Made by a program: the position numbers and the translations under genes. This document shows, one piece after another, positions 52,197 through 61,791 of a stretch of DNA of 64,000 bases (positions within the stretch are counted from its first letter, which is position 1; every line of letters starts with the position of its first letter). This DNA is from CAWGXG01 sp963826505 (GTDB lineage Bacteria; Chloroflexota; Anaerolineae; Aggregatilineales; Aggregatilineaceae), in NCBI GenBank assembly GCA_963826505.1, contig CAWGXG010000008.1:992001-1056000 (forward strand), in the 5' to 3' direction. The notes beneath the pieces are model-generated. The model worked only from the letters and a program-made list of their open reading frames with translations, searched no databases and had not been told where the DNA came from.

Positions 52197-54527
52197 ATGA
52201 CTACGCGAAATTTCTTAAATTGGAACGATCCATCTTACCCAAACCCTACGCCTGATCTCCTTGATCTTGTCGAGAACTACTTGCTCGTCGCACAAATCCT
52301 TGTCCGGCGCGGATTTGCTCATTCTGACGAAGCACGTGCCTTCCTCGACCCTCGTTTCTACACAGCGACCCCAGCCGCTGCGCTGCCGGATTGTGCTGTC
52401 GCCGTCGATTACCTGGTTGACGCACTTCGAAACGACCAGCCAATCCTAATCTGGGGAGATTTCGACGTCGATGGACAGACGGCGACTGCGCTGCTGATAG
52501 ATGCCCTTCAAGCGCTAGGCGCAAATGTCGCGTTCTACATACCCCAACGTCTTCGTGAGTCGCACGGCATCCGGTTGGACTCCCTGCGTACTCAGTTAGC
52601 AAATTCGCAGCCTGCCATTCTCTTGACATGCGATACTGGCATTTCTGCACACGAGGCCATTGACTACGCGAAGTCTCAAGGCGTTACAGTCCTGATCACC
52701 GACCACCATGATCTTCCCCCTGCCCTGCCCGCGGCCCAGGCCGTCGTCAATCCAAAGCGTCTTTCCCCGGAACATCCGCTTGCTTCTTTGCCCGGCGTCG
52801 GGGTGGCTTACAAGGTAGTGGAAGAGTTATTTTCGCGCTTTGATCGCACTAACGACCTATCCCAATTTCTCGATCTTGTCGCGCTCGGCATCGTAGCGGA
52901 TGTTGCTACTCAAACGCGTGACACGCGTTACCTCCTTCAGATAGGGCTAGATCGTCTAAAGAACACAACCCGTGCGGGCCTTCGCGTGTTGATGGAAACC
53001 GCGGGCATGGATCAATACCAGCTCTCGGCTACTGACATAGGATTTCAAATCGGTCCTCGGCTGAATGCGGCAGGCCGGTTGGACGATGCGCGCCTGGGCG
53101 TCCGCCTGTTGACTACATCCAGCGCCACCGAAGCGCAGATGCTGGCACTCCAACTTGACGGACTTAACAACCAACGCCGCTTGCTTCAGCGCCAAATCTA
53201 CGCGGCTGCCCAGGAACAAATCGCGCGCGATTCGTCGTTGCTCAATTGGGAAGCGCTGATCATGGCCCAACCCGCCTGGCATGCCGGAATACTTGGCATT
53301 GTCGCGGGCCAGCTTGCCGCGCAGTATCAACGCCCAGTTGCTTTGCTCACGGTTTCCGAGGATGGAATCGCGCGGGGATCGGCGCGCAGTGTCTCGGGTT
53401 ATGACCTAGGCGCGTCCCTGGCCGCGCAGGCCGATCTCCTGTTTGAATACGGCGGGCATCCCGGCGCGGCGGGATTCTCACTTCCTGTCGACAATATCCC
53501 GGCTCTACGCCGCCGTCTCTCTGACACGCTCCGCACCACACGCGACACATCCGTCAGTCCCGGCCCCGAATTGGACGCCTGGGTATCGCTACCGGATATC
53601 ACCCACGACCTTGCGAGGGCACTCGAGCGGCTGGCCCCTTTTGGAGAAGGCAACCTCCGCCCCACTCTCGCGGTTCAGGACGTTACCGTGCGCAGCGCCG
53701 CCTATTTGGACCGTGCACGCCAGCACCGCCGCCTGACGATCACCGATTCCTCCGGAGCACGACAGTCCGTGTACTGGTGGAATGGCGGCGACCAGCCTGT
53801 TCCCGAGGGCGCATTTGATCTCGCGTTTCAGCTTGAATGGAGCACCTATCAAGGTGTTACGGAACTTCAACTCGTCTTGGTTGACGTGCGCCGTTCACCC
53901 CAATCCGCAATCGAGGCAGTCTCTGAAGGGCCATATATTGACGATTTCCGTTCAACCCGTGATGCCCCCCAACGTCTTAAGGAACTCATCAAGGAGCATC
54001 CCGGCAGCACAGTTTGGGCTGAGGGCTACCGCCGTGCAGCATCTCCCGGTGTGCCGCTGTCAGAACTGGCACCAGCGCCCGCGTTAATCGTCTATACGGC
54101 TCCGCATGGGCCCCAGGCGCTCTACGAGGCCCTACAACGCGTCAATCCGCGCCGTGTGGTCCTCCTAGCCATTGACCCGCCGTTTCAGGACGCTTCGGCC
54201 ATTTTACGCCGTTTGCTTGAATTGGTGAAAGCCGTCATCAATCAGCAAGCAGGTCGCACGACGTTGACTGCGTTGGCCGAAGCCTTAGCGCAATCGCCTC
54301 AAAGCGTTATCGCCGCACTTGCTTTCGCAGAAGCACGCGGAGAAATCGCTGTCGAGTACGTTGATGATGACAGCCTTTGCATCCTGCGAGCCAAGGCAAA
54401 TCCTTCTGCGGATCAGGATGACCGTTTCGCCAGTTTCAGAGCCCATGTGGCCGAAGTGGCAGCCTATCGCGCCTACTTCCGCCGCGTCGATCCGCACCAC
54501 CTGTTTGGAGAACCCGCCCATCCATGA
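52197..54527 (+). CDS. recJ: Single-stranded-DNA-specific exonuclease RecJ
   Basis: 776 aa from ATG 52197. The frame also allows 52167/52170 inside the nuclease gene; those residues (MMWRRLVFRL) are atypical. It degrades ssDNA 5'-3' in recombination and repair. It has the DHH domain with VDGQTATALLIDALQALG, TCDTGISAHEA and TDHHDLP; the regulatory helix and DHHA1 domain with GGHPGAAGFSL; an OB-fold region (TVRSAAYLDRARQHRRLTI); and a long C-terminal extension (about 600-776) with a helicase-like alpha/beta appearance of unknown role. It begins 4 bp after the nuclease stop and ends overlapping yigZ by 4 bp. Confidence 0.94.
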   Translation: MTTRNFLNWNDPSYPNPTPDLLDLVENYLLVAQILVRRGFAHSDEARAFLDPRFYTATPAAALPDCAVAVDYLVDALRNDQPILIWGDFDVDGQTATALLIDALQALGANVAFYIPQRLRESHGIRLDSLRTQLANSQPAILLTCDTGISAHEAIDYAKSQGVTVLITDHHDLPPALPAAQAVVNPKRLSPEHPLASLPGVGVAYKVVEELFSRFDRTNDLSQFLDLVALGIVADVATQTRDTRYLLQIGLDRLKNTTRAGLRVLMETAGMDQYQLSATDIGFQIGPRLNAAGRLDDARLGVRLLTTSSATEAQMLALQLDGLNNQRRLLQRQIYAAAQEQIARDSSLLNWEALIMAQPAWHAGILGIVAGQLAAQYQRPVALLTVSEDGIARGSARSVSGYDLGASLAAQADLLFEYGGHPGAAGFSLPVDNIPALRRRLSDTLRTTRDTSVSPGPELDAWVSLPDITHDLARALERLAPFGEGNLRPTLAVQDVTVRSAAYLDRARQHRRLTITDSSGARQSVYWWNGGDQPVPEGAFDLAFQLEWSTYQGVTELQLVLVDVRRSPQSAIEAVSEGPYIDDFRSTRDAPQRLKELIKEHPGSTVWAEGYRRAASPGVPLSELAPAPALIVYTAPHGPQALYEALQRVNPRRVVLLAIDPPFQDASAILRRLLELVKAVINQQAGRTTLTALAEALAQSPQSVIAALAFAEARGEIAVEYVDDDSLCILRAKANPSADQDDRFASFRAHVAEVAAYRAYFRRVDPHHLFGEPAHP

Positions 54528-55144
54528 GTCACTATCCTGTCCCCGCTCTAACCACTCGTATCGAGAATATGGTCGTGAACTCCCGTTTCATTGCCACTAT
54601 CAACCGCGCCGATACCGTCGATCAAGCCAAGTCCTTCATTCGCGCCGTACGTGACGAGATGCCCGACGCCTCTCACCATGTGTACGCCTTCAAGGTTGGC
54701 TACGGGAGCAGCGTCACCGAAGGTATGTCCGACGACGGCGAACCCTCCGGCACTTCCGGACCGCCCATACTCGCCGTTTTGCGCGGCGCCGATCTGGGCG
54801 ATGTCGTCATCGTCGTCACCCGTTACTTTGGTGGCACGAAGTTGGGCACAGGCGGGCTGGTTCGCGCTTATAGCGGGGCTGCCAAAGCGGCGCTGCTAGC
54901 GCTTCCTGTCGAGCTGAAGATCGAAAAGATCATGTTAGGTATCACCGTGCCATATTCATACTACGAGCGCCTCACCTTGTTGCTTGCCGCTGCTGAAGCC
55001 GTCGTCGACAGTGCGGACTTCGCCGCCGATGTCACGGTCTATGCCACTCTGCCCGCCGATCAGCTGGACGCATTGACCGCGGCTGTCCGCGAAATGACTG
55101 CAGGTCAGGTGGCTCCTGTCGTGCTTAGCGCAGACGAACATTGA
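54524..55144 (+). CDS. yigZ: YigZ/IMPACT-family protein
   Basis: 206 aa, ATG overlapping the recJ stop. The UPF0029/IMPACT N-domain carries the signature SDDGEPSGTSGPPILAVLRG and RYFGGTKLGTGGLVRAY. A C-terminal ferredoxin-like DUF1949 domain (about 140-200) follows. The eukaryotic homologue regulates Gcn2; the bacterial role is unsettled (possibly translation or a protease-linked function). Coupling to recJ appears to be positional. Confidence 0.93.
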   Translation: MSHYPVPALTTRIENMVVNSRFIATINRADTVDQAKSFIRAVRDEMPDASHHVYAFKVGYGSSVTEGMSDDGEPSGTSGPPILAVLRGADLGDVVIVVTRYFGGTKLGTGGLVRAYSGAAKAALLALPVELKIEKIMLGITVPYSYYERLTLLLAAAEAVVDSADFAADVTVYATLPADQLDALTAAVREMTAGQVAPVVLSADEH

Positions 55145-55206
55145 CATGTTTGGCCCTTCGGTTAAACTCAAGTCTGCATCGTCCGTTATCATGAGGAAGC
55201 CATCTC

Positions 55207-57441
55207 ATGCCCGGTGACCTTCTGGGTCAGATTCTCGCGGATCGTTATCGTGTTGAAGTATTGCTCGGCGAAGGTACATTCGCGCGCGTTTATCGCGTCA
55301 CCGACCTGCACCGCCGGGCACAATTGGCTGCCAAAGTCCTTCGCAGCGAAATCGCGCACGATCCGACGCTGATCGAACGTTTCCGACGCGAGGCAAACGT
55401 CCTCGAACGTCTCCAACATCCCAACATTGTGCGCTATTATGGCTTTGTCAATCAGCAGTCCGTTGTGTTCTTTTTGCTCGAATACATTCCGGGCCAAACG
55501 CTTGAGTCCACCCTGCTTCAGCAAAAAGGTCCCTTCAAACCGACAGATGTACTTCCGTACATCACACCGCTCGCCTCTGCGCTCCACTATGCCCACGTTG
55601 AAGGGGTCGTACATCGCGATCTGAAGCCCGCCAACGTGCTGGTTCACGAAAATGGAACGCTGTACGTATCCGACTTTGGCATTGCGCGCCTGCTCAACAC
55701 GACGAGCGAACTCACTATGGGGATGTCAGTCGGCACCCCCTATTACATGTCGCCCGAACAAATCAATGGCGATCCGGTCAGCCCGGCCACAGATGTCTAC
55801 GCGCTCGGCATCCTGCTCTACCGCATGCTGACGGGCCTTTTGCCCTTCCGCGGGGAGACTCCTCAGGCCACTGGCACGTCGACAGCTGCGCGCGTGACAT
55901 ACGAACAGCTCCACACTCCACCCGTCTCGCCTACGCTGATCAACCAAAGCCTGGATCTTTCGGTTGAGGACGTCCTGCTGCGGTGTTTGGAGAAAAACCC
56001 AACCCGCCGCTACCCGTCTATCAGCGCCTTCTATGACGCTTTTGTCGAGGCGGTCGGTGCGCCACCCATCGATCTCGCTCCCGGGTCAGACAGTCGAACA
56101 TCGGCTACGAATCGGCCAGCCGTCAAGCTTCCCGAATGGTCCCAATTCTTGACCCCGCCGCCCTCAAGTGTCGAGGACTTGATTGCCGACGACATTGTCG
56201 ACGATGTCGAGCCGCTCCCTCCGCCACCTGATCGCATTCAGCACCCCATCCCGCAGCCACCCACACGGCCCCATCTTGAAGCGGAGCTACAGGCGGCCAT
56301 TCGCACCCAGATTAACCCAGGCCATGCCTCACCTTCTCCGGCTACGATCCCGTCGCTACGGCCGGTCGCGGCCCAGCCTGCGCCACCGGGGTACATTGCC
56401 CCTCCCTATTCACCACCGCCCCGCCGAACCGTGGGCCGCTGGTCCCTCGCCATCATCGTATTCGGCGTTCTCTTGGTGGCAGCCGTGCTATGTATTGCTG
56501 TGATCTACCTCAATCAATCGAATGGTACTTCTAAGGTCGAAGACTCCATTCAAACCCCGGATATCACCAACTTTCAGCCATCCGAGATCACACCGGAGAC
56601 CACCTACGCCGTGCCATCGCAAGGAGGAACGCGCATTGCCTTCGACTCACGTAGAACAGGCAACCTTGATATTTACATTATGAACGTTGATGGGAGCGGC
56701 TTGCAGCAGATCACAGGTACGTCAGGGGCGGAACGCGGGCCAAGCTGGTCGCCCGACGGAAGACAGATTGCGTTCTACGGGGCGGCATCTGAAAACGGGA
56801 ATTTCGATATCTACACCATCAACACAGACGGCACCGGCCTGTTCAACGTGACTAATTCGCCCGAGGTCGACGATCGTTATCCCTCGTGGTCTCCCGACGG
56901 CGCGCGCATCGCCTTTCATAGCAACGCGGATGGCGATTATGACATTTACGCCATCAATACAGACGGCACCGGCTTGCAGGCAATTACACATGATGACGCC
57001 GACGATCTTGGGCCAGATTGGTCTCCGGACGGCACGCGCATCGCTTTTCACACAAATCAGTGGAGTGAGTTGTATGCCATCGCAGTTATCGATCTTCGCA
57101 CGGAGGTCGTTACGCGCCTGACCACCGATACCCAGACTGATACCTTCCCAACGTGGTCCCCGGACGGTACGCGCCTCGCGTACAACGCCATCGATCCCCG
57201 AACCGGCATTGTGATCGTCGCCCTTCTAGCCGTAGACGGTACAGGCAGCCAACCCGTAACTTCAGCCCAGGACGGCAACAGCGCCTTTGCAGATTGGTCC
57301 CCGGACGGTTCGCAGTTGGTTTTCCAGCGCGGCGGCGATACCCAATCCACGCTCTATATTCTCTCGCTCGCCAACAACGAATCCAAAGCGATTACCGGCA
57401 GCCAGGGCAACTTCCTTCCAGAATGGGAGCCCCTCTACTGA
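55207..57441 (+). CDS. Transmembrane Ser/Thr protein kinase with extracytoplasmic TolB/PD40 repeats
   Basis: 744 aa with GAGGAAG 8 nt upstream. A cytoplasmic Hanks-type kinase (about 14-280) has GEGTFARVY, Lys43, catalytic Asp138 (HRDLKPAN) and Asp156 (SDFG), with GTPYYMSPEQ as the activation-segment end. A Pro-rich juxtamembrane linker and one transmembrane helix (about 415-438) follow. Outside, six PD40/WD40-like blades carry the repeated PSWSPDGxxIAF motif and form a TolB-like propeller. It probably senses a cell-surface ligand and phosphorylates cytoplasmic proteins. The substrate is unknown. Confidence 0.94.
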   Translation: MPGDLLGQILADRYRVEVLLGEGTFARVYRVTDLHRRAQLAAKVLRSEIAHDPTLIERFRREANVLERLQHPNIVRYYGFVNQQSVVFFLLEYIPGQTLESTLLQQKGPFKPTDVLPYITPLASALHYAHVEGVVHRDLKPANVLVHENGTLYVSDFGIARLLNTTSELTMGMSVGTPYYMSPEQINGDPVSPATDVYALGILLYRMLTGLLPFRGETPQATGTSTAARVTYEQLHTPPVSPTLINQSLDLSVEDVLLRCLEKNPTRRYPSISAFYDAFVEAVGAPPIDLAPGSDSRTSATNRPAVKLPEWSQFLTPPPSSVEDLIADDIVDDVEPLPPPPDRIQHPIPQPPTRPHLEAELQAAIRTQINPGHASPSPATIPSLRPVAAQPAPPGYIAPPYSPPPRRTVGRWSLAIIVFGVLLVAAVLCIAVIYLNQSNGTSKVEDSIQTPDITNFQPSEITPETTYAVPSQGGTRIAFDSRRTGNLDIYIMNVDGSGLQQITGTSGAERGPSWSPDGRQIAFYGAASENGNFDIYTINTDGTGLFNVTNSPEVDDRYPSWSPDGARIAFHSNADGDYDIYAINTDGTGLQAITHDDADDLGPDWSPDGTRIAFHTNQWSELYAIAVIDLRTEVVTRLTTDTQTDTFPTWSPDGTRLAYNAIDPRTGIVIVALLAVDGTGSQPVTSAQDGNSAFADWSPDGSQLVFQRGGDTQSTLYILSLANNESKAITGSQGNFLPEWEPLY

Positions 57442-57452
57442 GGCCCATTTCA

Positions 57453-57482
57453 CGAAAAAGAAGCCAGTGGAATGCACTGGCT
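57453..57482 (-). terminator. Intrinsic terminator of the LCP gene
   Basis: On the minus strand AGCCAGTG and CACTGGCT (57462-57469 and 57475-57482) form an 8-bp stem followed by CTTCTTTTT. It lies between the convergent kinase and LCP stops. Confidence 0.7.
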
Positions 57483-57523
57483 CCCTAATATGCACAATCT
57501 ATGCTTCAGATCTTATCTGGCCG

Positions 57524-59461
57524 CTAACCAAAATTCCCGCCCGACGGGGTTCCCGTCGGTATAGGGGGACCCGCGTTGATTTCGTCCTCAGAATTTCCGT
57601 ACACACATGAACTATACGCGCCACCGATTTCTACGCGGAAATCGACCGCTCGGTTCGGATCAGGCTGAGACACGACCTGACCGTCACTCACTCGCAACAC
57701 GCGCTTCAGATCGTCTAGCGCGCTTGACTTGGTTTGGCCCGTATAATCGTAAATCACGCTCAAATCTCGCGGCCGATCAAGAGTTCCAGGCGTTACCTGT
57801 GCCGCAAATCCTTCCCACGCCAGACGATCAACCGCTACCTGATCGAATCCAATTCCGTAGGCCGATGCATCGAACACATCCACCGTAACTGCCTTGCGTC
57901 CAAGTCGGTTGGCCGTGGGCGGCGTGAGAAAATCCTGTATCAACGGCAGAAGCCGATCGCGGTTCGGAAGCACAACCTGACGCCCATCATCCGGAGTCAC
58001 AAACGGGGTATATTCGTCGCCCGGTTCGCCGCTGTAGCGTGCAATGTTGCTCATATCCAGGCTAACGGCGAGCGGCACTAACCCTAGAACATCGGTGAGA
58101 GACATATCCGTCTCAACGACATTCGCTGCTTCGGGCCAGAGTTGCGTCACCTGAGAGAACAAACCCTGTTGGCGCGCTTGGTACCACATGGCACGCAACA
58201 CGTCCATCTGTCGTCGCCCGCGGTCGAGATCATTTGTCGTCTTCCTGCTGCGAACGTACCAGAGTGCCATGTACGGAGAAAGCCGCTGCCGCCCGATCGG
58301 CATGGTGTAGTATTCCCAATTGTCCTCGACCAAGGGATCCAGTTCGGGCGAAATCAACCGCCAATCTGCAATCGCGCAATCCACGCTGATATCCAGCCCA
58401 CCTAGTTCATCGACGATCCGCATGAAGTCGTCAAAATCAACGCGCGCATAATGGTCGACCTCGATCCCGAAGTTGTAGAGGATGGTATCTTTCATCAGCC
58501 CAAATCCCCCACCTGGATACTTACTTGACTCGCCTAAAGCGTAGGCCAGGTTGATCCGATCCATCGTGTAATTCGGGATATAGACGAACAAATCGCGTGG
58601 TATGTGCCACATCGCGACCGATTGCGCCCGCTTGTTGACAGACACCAGAATAATGACGTCCGTATGCCCTACCCCGCCCCCAGACGTATCACTCCCCAAC
58701 AACAGGAAATTTACGACATCGGGGTCCTTGTCGAGCAATGGCATACTCGGCGGAATTTCCACAACTGGCGTGTTGATCGGGAGCGCGTACGTTCCCTCAA
58801 TCACGTAAGTGGCCGTGGGTGGAATCGTCGCCGTAAACGTCGCGGTCGGCGTGAATGTCGGACTGGGAATCGGCGTCGAGGTGGGCAAAGGTGTATTGGT
58901 GGGCAGCGGCGTCACTGACGGACGTGGGGTATTTGTAGGTAATGGCGTAAATGTCGGGCGCGGCGTGTTGGTCGGCAGCGGCGTGGGTATGGCCGGGCGC
59001 GACGTGTTCGTAGGCAACGGAGAAGCCGTTGGGCTGGCCGTTTGAGTCGGCGACGAAGTTTCGGTTGGAATCGTCGTCGCAGTTTCGGTGGCGGTGGCAG
59101 TTTCGGTGGCCGTCGCTGTGTCGGTGGGAAGTGGAGAAGCTGTCACGCTTGGTTCAAGCGTGGGCGGGCCCTGAACCTCAAAAGCGTCAGCAGCGGAGGG
59201 TGTGTCCATGCTGGCTGTTAACACAGGTTCTGCCTGGTCAGGCGGGACCGGACTAACCACCGACGCTTCGGTCAGGCGGGCATCGAGAGCCGTCGCAGTG
59301 ATTGCGATTAAGCGATCGTGCGTATCACGCATATCGCGAGCTTCAACCTCATCCCAAATCCCGTTCGCGGCATAGACTACATAGCCCAATGTACTGGCCG
59401 CCACTACTAGGGTCACCAGACCAGCCAGCGCCCGCCAAATCAATCTTGTTCCGCTCCGCAT
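57524..59461 (-). CDS. LytR-CpsA-Psr (LCP) family protein with Pro/Thr-rich stalk
   Basis: 645 aa with GAGGGACGT just upstream. A transmembrane anchor (about 10-32) is followed by a 150-residue Ser/Thr/Pro stalk built partly from 12-residue repeats (PRPTFTPLPTNT), then the LCP domain (about 235-460; LLLGSDTSGGGVGHTDVIIL, IPRDLFVYIP, MDRINLAYALG, with Arg/Asp residues for polyprenyl-phosphate and Mg2+) and a LytR C-terminal domain (about 520-620). The enzyme family transfers glycopolymers from lipid carriers to peptidoglycan or other wall acceptors. It lies near a family 2 glycosyltransferase. The acceptor in this organism is unknown. Confidence 0.92.
   Translation of the reverse strand: MRSGTRLIWRALAGLVTLVVAASTLGYVVYAANGIWDEVEARDMRDTHDRLIAITATALDARLTEASVVSPVPPDQAEPVLTASMDTPSAADAFEVQGPPTLEPSVTASPLPTDTATATETATATETATTIPTETSSPTQTASPTASPLPTNTSRPAIPTPLPTNTPRPTFTPLPTNTPRPSVTPLPTNTPLPTSTPIPSPTFTPTATFTATIPPTATYVIEGTYALPINTPVVEIPPSMPLLDKDPDVVNFLLLGSDTSGGGVGHTDVIILVSVNKRAQSVAMWHIPRDLFVYIPNYTMDRINLAYALGESSKYPGGGFGLMKDTILYNFGIEVDHYARVDFDDFMRIVDELGGLDISVDCAIADWRLISPELDPLVEDNWEYYTMPIGRQRLSPYMALWYVRSRKTTNDLDRGRRQMDVLRAMWYQARQQGLFSQVTQLWPEAANVVETDMSLTDVLGLVPLAVSLDMSNIARYSGEPGDEYTPFVTPDDGRQVVLPNRDRLLPLIQDFLTPPTANRLGRKAVTVDVFDASAYGIGFDQVAVDRLAWEGFAAQVTPGTLDRPRDLSVIYDYTGQTKSSALDDLKRVLRVSDGQVVSQPDPNRAVDFRVEIGGAYSSCVYGNSEDEINAGPPIPTGTPSGGNFG
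58840..59000. repeat. 36-nt degenerate tandem repeat in the LCP stalk
   Basis: At least three imperfect 36-bp units encode PLPTNT plus PRPxxT blocks. They are visible as recurring GGCAGCGGCGT / GGTAATGGCGT steps. Approximate boundaries. Confidence 0.6.
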
Positions 59462-59676
59462 ACGTCCCTCACCACATCACACTAACCCGCGATCCAAGGG
59501 TCCAAGTATACCAACAAAATTGTGTGATGCATCCGTGACCGTCACCTTTCATCCTACGAACCCTCTACGCTTTCCTCATATTGGCCTGTGCTGGACCGCA
59601 GAACGTGCTAAAATGCTAGCCTATAAACGTTTTTTAGCGCGTTTTCATCCGCTGCCAATCGGACGATAAGACCAAC

Positions 59677-60591
59677 GTGACTGAGACAGTTCTATCAACT
59701 CCTCAGCAGAGAGTAGCCGTCATCGCGGCCTACAATGAAGATCGATTCATCGGGAGCGTCGTACTCAAGACGCGTCAGTATGTCGATCACGTCATTGTGG
59801 TTGACGACGGCTCTGCCGATCAAACGGCGGCTGTCGCCGCCGAGGCAGGCGCTGAAGTCCTCTCTCACACCACCAACAGCGGCAAAGCGCAGGCCATCAA
59901 CACGGGCTTGCAGCGCGCCCGTGAGTTGAATGCAAGTATCGTCGTTCTGCTCGACGCTGACGGTCAACATGATCCGTCCGAGATCCCCGCGTTGGTCGCA
60001 CCGATCGAAGCCAAGCAGGTGGATGTCGTAGTAGGATCGCGTTTTCTCACCGTCCGCAGCCGCATCCCACGCTGGCGCACCTGGGGACAGCACGCGCTCA
60101 CCATGGCCACCAATGTCGCTTCCGGTGTCGCCCTAACCAACTCACAAAGCGGGTACCGTGCGCTGTCGTCCAAAGCGCTCAAATCAATGGCTTTCCGCCC
60201 AGAAGGTGGATTTTCGATCGAGTCGGAGATGCAATTTCTCGTCCAACAGCATCAGTTGACGGTCGAGGAAGTCCCCGTGCACGTCACCTATGCAGAACCA
60301 TCCAAGCGTAACCCGTTCAGCCACGGCTTGCAGGTCTTGAATGGTATTCTCACGCTTGTCGGGCAAAATCGTCCTCTGCTTTTTTTCGGCATTCCCGGTG
60401 TTATTTTCGTTTTGATGGGGCTGGGGTTGGGATTAGTAGTAATCGATAGATACAACACGTACCAGAAACTGGCGGTTGGCTATGCCTTAATCAGCGTCTT
60501 GCTCACCATCATCGGAATCCAAACTCTGTTCACCGGCATCACCTTGCATTCCATCCGGGCGTTCTTTGCCCCCAGAGATCGATCCGACTGA
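59677..60591 (+). CDS. Family 2 glycosyltransferase, membrane-anchored (DPM/PolM-like)
   Basis: 304 aa from GTG 59677. A GT-A catalytic domain (1-225) has IAAYNEDRFIGSVV, VVDDGSADQTA, LDADGQHDPSEIP (DxD for the metal and nucleotide) and SGYRALSSKAL. Two C-terminal transmembrane helices follow (about 237-258 and 268-290). The layout resembles polyprenol-phosphate glycosyltransferases that load sugars onto lipid carriers. It is followed 21 bp later by an ABC ATPase gene and is near the LCP gene, suggesting envelope polysaccharide work. Confidence 0.9.
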   Translation: MTETVLSTPQQRVAVIAAYNEDRFIGSVVLKTRQYVDHVIVVDDGSADQTAAVAAEAGAEVLSHTTNSGKAQAINTGLQRARELNASIVVLLDADGQHDPSEIPALVAPIEAKQVDVVVGSRFLTVRSRIPRWRTWGQHALTMATNVASGVALTNSQSGYRALSSKALKSMAFRPEGGFSIESEMQFLVQQHQLTVEEVPVHVTYAEPSKRNPFSHGLQVLNGILTLVGQNRPLLFFGIPGVIFVLMGLGLGLVVIDRYNTYQKLAVGYALISVLLTIIGIQTLFTGITLHSIRAFFAPRDRSD

Positions 60592-60612
60592 GCACACAGC
60601 GGAGCATCACCC

Positions 60613-61791
60613 ATGCCTTCAATCATTTTGCGTCATGTCACCAAGCGTTACGGCCCCGCCGAACACACGGATTTGCATGGGCTAGATCGCGTGATCAACT
60701 CGTCCACGCGCGTGTTCGACAGCGACGCCGCCAAATACGCGGATACCATTCGCGTCGCCCACGAACCACCCGATCGCTCGAACGCCGTCGATGATCTCTC
60801 CATGACGATTCATGACGGCGAGACATTAGCCATCTTAGGGCCATCTGGCTGTGGCAAAACGACTCTCCTTAAAATCATCGCGGGGTTGACTAAACCCGAT
60901 TCCGGCGACATCGCCTACGATGGCGTGCCGCTTGAAGAAATTCCGATGGCAGAACGTGGCATCGGGATGGTGTTCCAGAATTACGCCCTCTATCCCCACA
61001 TGCAAACACGAGAAAACATCGGGTTTTACGATCTAGTCCGCAAACACCCGGAGAAGATCCCGGAGCGGATTCACTTCATCGTGAACGTCATGGGTATAGA
61101 CATCGAGCACCTGCTCAGCCGCAAGCCCCCTACCCTATCCGGTGGCGAACAGCAGCGTGTGGCCGTGGCGCGCTGCCTGGCGCGCGATCCCAAGCTATTC
61201 CTGTTTGATGAGCCGTTGTCCAATCTCGACGCCAAATTGCGCGTGGATACACGCGCCCAGATCAACCGCCTGCTCCGCCATTACAAGATTACAGCGGTCT
61301 ACGTCACGCACGATCAGACAGAGGCCATCGCGTTAGCCCATCGCATCGCCATCATGCGTGCCGGGAAGATCGAGCAGATTGGCACCTTCCGGGCGCTGTA
61401 CGATACACCGGTCAATGCCTTTGTAGCGCAGTTTTTTGGCTCCCCCGCCATGAATCTGTTTTCCGGGCGCATCGTCGAAGATCAATGGCAAGGTGCGTAT
61501 TTCACATTCGCGCCGATCCGCCCCGGACTACCCGAAGGTCAGCAAGTGTGGTTTGGCATTCGCCCTGAGCATATCCAACTGGCCGACGATGGCATTCCCG
61601 GTAAGATCGAGTACGTGGAGCCGCTGTTAACCCAGCAGCGTCAACTCATTTATATGACAATTGGCAAAGAACGGTGCGTCGTCAGCGCCGGTCTGGATGT
61701 CCGGACCGACATGGGGGAGACGCTATATCTGCAATTTCCTCCCGACAGCGCCTACCTGTTTGATGTTAAAACGGGCGCACGTATCGGCTGA
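60613..61791 (+). CDS. ABC transporter ATP-binding protein (sugar CUT1-like) with N-terminal insertion
   Basis: 392 aa. It has the ABC signature set of MsmK/UgpC-type ATPases: Walker A GPSGCGKT (76-83), Q-loop MVFQNYALYPHM, LSGGEQQRVAVARCLA, Walker B LFLFDEP, and the H-loop VTHDQTEA. A C-terminal regulatory TOBE-like domain (about 300-390) follows. Between the first strand (RHVTKRYG) and the usual NAVDDLSM there is an extra about 42 residues (15-56), absent from typical family members. No permease or substrate-binding protein is adjacent, so it is an orphan or shared ATPase. Confidence 0.9.
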   Translation: MPSIILRHVTKRYGPAEHTDLHGLDRVINSSTRVFDSDAAKYADTIRVAHEPPDRSNAVDDLSMTIHDGETLAILGPSGCGKTTLLKIIAGLTKPDSGDIAYDGVPLEEIPMAERGIGMVFQNYALYPHMQTRENIGFYDLVRKHPEKIPERIHFIVNVMGIDIEHLLSRKPPTLSGGEQQRVAVARCLARDPKLFLFDEPLSNLDAKLRVDTRAQINRLLRHYKITAVYVTHDQTEAIALAHRIAIMRAGKIEQIGTFRALYDTPVNAFVAQFFGSPAMNLFSGRIVEDQWQGAYFTFAPIRPGLPEGQQVWFGIRPEHIQLADDGIPGKIEYVEPLLTQQRQLIYMTIGKERCVVSAGLDVRTDMGETLYLQFPPDSAYLFDVKTGARIG

